From positions 558,001-622,000 of the forward strand of contig NZ_STFF01000005.1 in assembly GCF_004834005.1 (NCBI RefSeq): a DNA stretch of 64,000 bases. The letters run 5' to 3'. The position numbers were made by a program, and so were the translations under genes. This DNA is from Niastella caeni. Lineage in GTDB: Bacteria > Bacteroidota > Bacteroidia > Chitinophagales > Chitinophagaceae. The notes under the pieces are model-generated. The model searched no databases. It had not been told where the DNA came from and saw only the letters and a program-made list of their open reading frames with translations. Below are positions 62,356-64,000 of the stretch, piece by piece. The first letter of the stretch is position 1. Each line of letters starts with the position of its first letter.

Positions 62356-62379
62356 CAATGGATTTTGATAATCTCATTG
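62356..62379 (-). promoter_or_regulatory. Start-proximal hairpin of four-helix gene C
   Basis: CAATGGATT (62356-62364) pairs with AATC-t-CATTG (62370-62379) with a single bulged base; 9 bp, loop 5. It ends 1 nt before the ATG. Confidence 0.6.
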
Positions 62380-62454
62380 CATCTTTTATCCTCAATCCCC
62401 CAACTGTATTTGTTTTCGCGTTTAGCGTTGTGCGTTCCGCGTTTAGCTTACTGG

Positions 62455-63486
62455 TTAAAAGTAGTTAGCCTTCAATTTTAATCCAGCACGCTCATCAACC
62501 CCAAACATTAAATTCATATTCTGTACGGCCTGGCCTGAGGCGCCCTTGGTCAGGTTGTCGATGGCGCTGTGCACTACCAGCTTGGTACCTATTTTTTCCA
62601 GTTGAATGATACATTTATTGGTATTCACCACCTGCTTTAAAAAGATCTCTCCTTTGCTCATCACGGTGAATGGATGGTTATGGTAAAAGTCATTGTATAA
62701 TTCAGAAAGCTGTTCCGCCTTCCAATCGCAATCAACCAGCGAGCTGATGAAAATGCCGCGGGTAAAATCACCGCGCCAGGGAATAAAGCTCAACGCATCG
62801 GAGGCTTCCCCCTGGCCCTCTCCGGTGGAGGGGGAAGAAAAAGATGGTTGCAGTTGCTGTAACGACTGGGTGATCTCCTTTAAATGCTGATGCGTTAAGG
62901 TTTTATAAGCTTGAATATTATTGGCCCGCCAGGAGAAATGCGAGGTGGCCGATAAACTCTGTCCGGCGCCGGTTGAACCGGTAATGCCGGTGGTGTATAC
63001 CGAATTCAGTAACCCTGCCTTTGCCAATGGCAACAAGCCTAATTGGATACCAGTGGCAAAACATCCCGGGTTGGCTATGTTTTGTGCGGTTTTAATTTTG
63101 CTTTTATTCAGTTCAGGCAATCCATAAATAAATTGCCGATTGCCAATGGATGATTTCGCACTCAACCTGAAGTCTTGTGAAAGATCAATGATCTTTATTT
63201 TGTCAGTTACGGTATACTCAGTTAAAAATTTCCGCGCATCGCCATGACCTACACACAGGAACAACACATCAATGCTTCCATCCTGTAAAGGAGAAAGGTC
63301 ATCGGAGAATTGCAGGTTGGTTTCGCCAATTAAATCGGCATGCACCTGGTGTAAAGGATTGCCGGCATTGCTTTTACTGTTCACAAAAGCAATTTCAACA
63401 TGGGGGTGATTGATCAGCAACCTGAGTAATTCTCCTCCGGTATATCCGGCGCCCCCTATTATGCCTACTTTTATTTTCTGACTCAT
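62455..63486 (-). CDS. argC: N-acyl-gamma-glutamyl-phosphate reductase with in-frame palindrome
   Basis: 343 aa from ATG 63486. VGIIGGAGYTGGELLRLL (NADP-binding) and active-site Cys in NPGCFATGIQLGLLPL. In the segment before FIPWRGDFTRG an extra stretch (SSPSTGEGQGEASDA) is present; relatives have a few residues. It is encoded by a palindrome at 62805-62837. The enzyme otherwise looks intact. Confidence 0.95.
   Translation of the reverse strand: MSQKIKVGIIGGAGYTGGELLRLLINHPHVEIAFVNSKSNAGNPLHQVHADLIGETNLQFSDDLSPLQDGSIDVLFLCVGHGDARKFLTEYTVTDKIKIIDLSQDFRLSAKSSIGNRQFIYGLPELNKSKIKTAQNIANPGCFATGIQLGLLPLAKAGLLNSVYTTGITGSTGAGQSLSATSHFSWRANNIQAYKTLTHQHLKEITQSLQQLQPSFSSPSTGEGQGEASDALSFIPWRGDFTRGIFISSLVDCDWKAEQLSELYNDFYHNHPFTVMSKGEIFLKQVVNTNKCIIQLEKIGTKLVVHSAIDNLTKGASGQAVQNMNLMFGVDERAGLKLKANYF
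62805..62837. repeat. Palindrome inside argC
   Basis: CTTCCCCCT (62805-62813) is the exact inverse complement of AGGGGGAAG (62829-62837), loop 15 with GGCCCTCTCC. This GC-rich palindrome is of another type than the 7-bp arrays. It is read in frame as part of ArgC. Confidence 0.8.
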
Positions 63487-63496
63487 AAAACTCAAT

Positions 63497-63603
63497 AGAA
63501 TTAAAAATTAGAAATGAAGAATGAGGAATGAGAAAGTGGATACACCTCTAAGATGCCTTTACTTTTTAATTTCTCATTTTTAATTTTTCATTTCTCATTT
63601 CCC
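63497..63603. repeat. Inverted 7-bp arrays (GAAATGA / TTTCTCA) between argG and argC
   Basis: Left arm 63497-63538: AGAATTA, AAAATTA, GAAATGA, AGAATGA, GGAATGA, GAAAGTG. Right arm 63563-63603: TTTTTAA, TTTCTCA, TTTTTAA, TTTTTCA, TTTCTCA. The argG stop codon (63595-63597) lies inside the last right-arm unit. Confidence 0.9.
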
Positions 63604-64000
63604 TTTTTCGTTGTCTTCCTTCACCGAGTTCCAAATGGAGGTCTGGTTTCCGAATATTTTGCTGAACCCACGAACATCTTCGCCACTCCAGCCGCTATTC
63701 ATTTCACCATACTTGCCAAACTTGCTGCTCATAAGGTCATACGATGATTCAATGCCGATCACCTGGAAGCGATAAGGTTGCAGGTGTATAAATACATCGC
63801 CGGTTACATGTTGTTGCGAATTTTCGAGGTAAGCTTCGATGTCGCGCATAACCGGGTCCATGATCTGTCCTTCGTGCAACCAGTTTCCATAGAACTGCGC
63901 CAGCTGATCTTTCCAGTTAAACTGCCATTTGGTAAGCACATGCTTTTCCAAAGCATGGTGCGCTTTTAAAATAACCATGGGCGCTGCGGCTTCAAAACCA
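63595..64000 (-). CDS. argG: Argininosuccinate synthase, C-terminal part (5' end outside window)
   Basis: The last 134 codons of ArgG are visible, running off the right edge: MDPVMRDIEAYLE, SYDLMSSKFGKYGEMN and WSGEDVRGFSKIFGNQ match the C-terminal domain. The frame is open to base 64000. It makes argininosuccinate from citrulline and aspartate. It appears to be upstream in the arginine operon. The stop codon is part of a word array, so the last two codons (GK) are repeat-derived. Confidence 0.93.
   Translation of the reverse strand, partial: GFEAAAPMVILKAHHALEKHVLTKWQFNWKDQLAQFYGNWLHEGQIMDPVMRDIEAYLENSQQHVTGDVFIHLQPYRFQVIGIESSYDLMSSKFGKYGEMNSGWSGEDVRGFSKIFGNQTSIWNSVKEDNEKGK

Larger units (their letters stand above)
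61963..62447 (-). mobile_element. Putative four-helix-bundle cassette C (7-bp word GCTTAAC/GTTTAGC)
   Basis: 485 bp unit between argC and argD. 3' array 61963-61997: five units, GCTTAAC three times plus GTAAAAC and GCAAAGC, abutting the four-helix stop codon. 5' array 62413-62447: TTTTCGC, GTTTAGC, GTTGTGC, GTTCCGC, GTTTAGC. In strict register the two arrays can pair at 26 of 35 positions (further G-U pairs excluded). The 5' array ends 7 nt from the argC stop. It is the cleanest of the three cassettes, with an intact gene. Confidence 0.7.

Overview
The window is a chromosomal segment of a Bacteroidota bacterium, most likely family Chitinophagaceae. The indications are promoters with the Bacteroidota -7 box TAnnTTTG, a HmuY/HmuTUV haem-uptake locus, a DUF3078 protein, HemJ, a LytS/LytTR pair and an ArgF'-type transcarbamylase. 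The genes are housekeeping or metabolic. I see no rRNA, tRNA, prophage, IS transposase or CRISPR. Both ends cut genes (a TlpA-like protein on the left, argG on the right).

Layout. 1-8.6 kb: thioredoxin-like lipoprotein, gatB, PDZ protein, M28 peptidase and alaS on the minus strand, then a divergent M23 peptidase. 8.9-18.1 kb: a plus-strand haem-acquisition locus (AraC regulator, TonB receptor, HmuY, HmuTUV, HmuS, PepSY protein). 18.2-30.2 kb: a NagX-like membrane protein, then a complete C5 haem pathway, hemA-C-D-E-F-[four-helix gene]-B-L on minus and hemH-hemJ on plus. 30.2-31.5 kb: 1.3 kb without a convincing gene. 31.5-55.8 kb: ileS-dksA-like, DPP4-like peptidase, ABC exporter, rbfA, lolE-like, half a transketolase, WecA-like transferase, frr, EamA, ppk2, mscL, DUF3078, scpA, L,D-transpeptidase-like, dxs, LytS/LytTR and a second M28 peptidase. 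56-64 kb: an arginine operon, argG-argC-[four-helix gene]-argD-argF'-argB-argE-[broken four-helix gene]-argH. Residue Val90 of ArgF' predicts succinylated rather than acetylated intermediates.

The most unusual content lies between and inside the genes. About twenty sites carry degenerate tandem arrays of a short word with a strict period of 7 bp (sometimes 8, once 11), usually as two inverted arms and usually starting within a few bases of a stop codon. Three of the paired arrays enclose a gene of the four-helix-bundle/23S-rRNA-intervening-sequence family (PF05635-like), one of them frameshifted. The two sides of each cassette use the same word, the three cassettes use three different words, and each word also occurs in arms-only copies elsewhere in the window. 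All three cassettes have an 8-9 bp hairpin ending 1-3 nt before the four-helix start codon. Related repeats have been accepted in frame inside hemC and ileS, and an unrelated palindrome inside argC. I read this as a family of intervening-sequence-like mobile cassettes with miniature derivatives, comparable in logic to RAYT/REPIN systems or Rickettsia palindromic elements. The architecture is seen directly; mobility and mechanism are inference.
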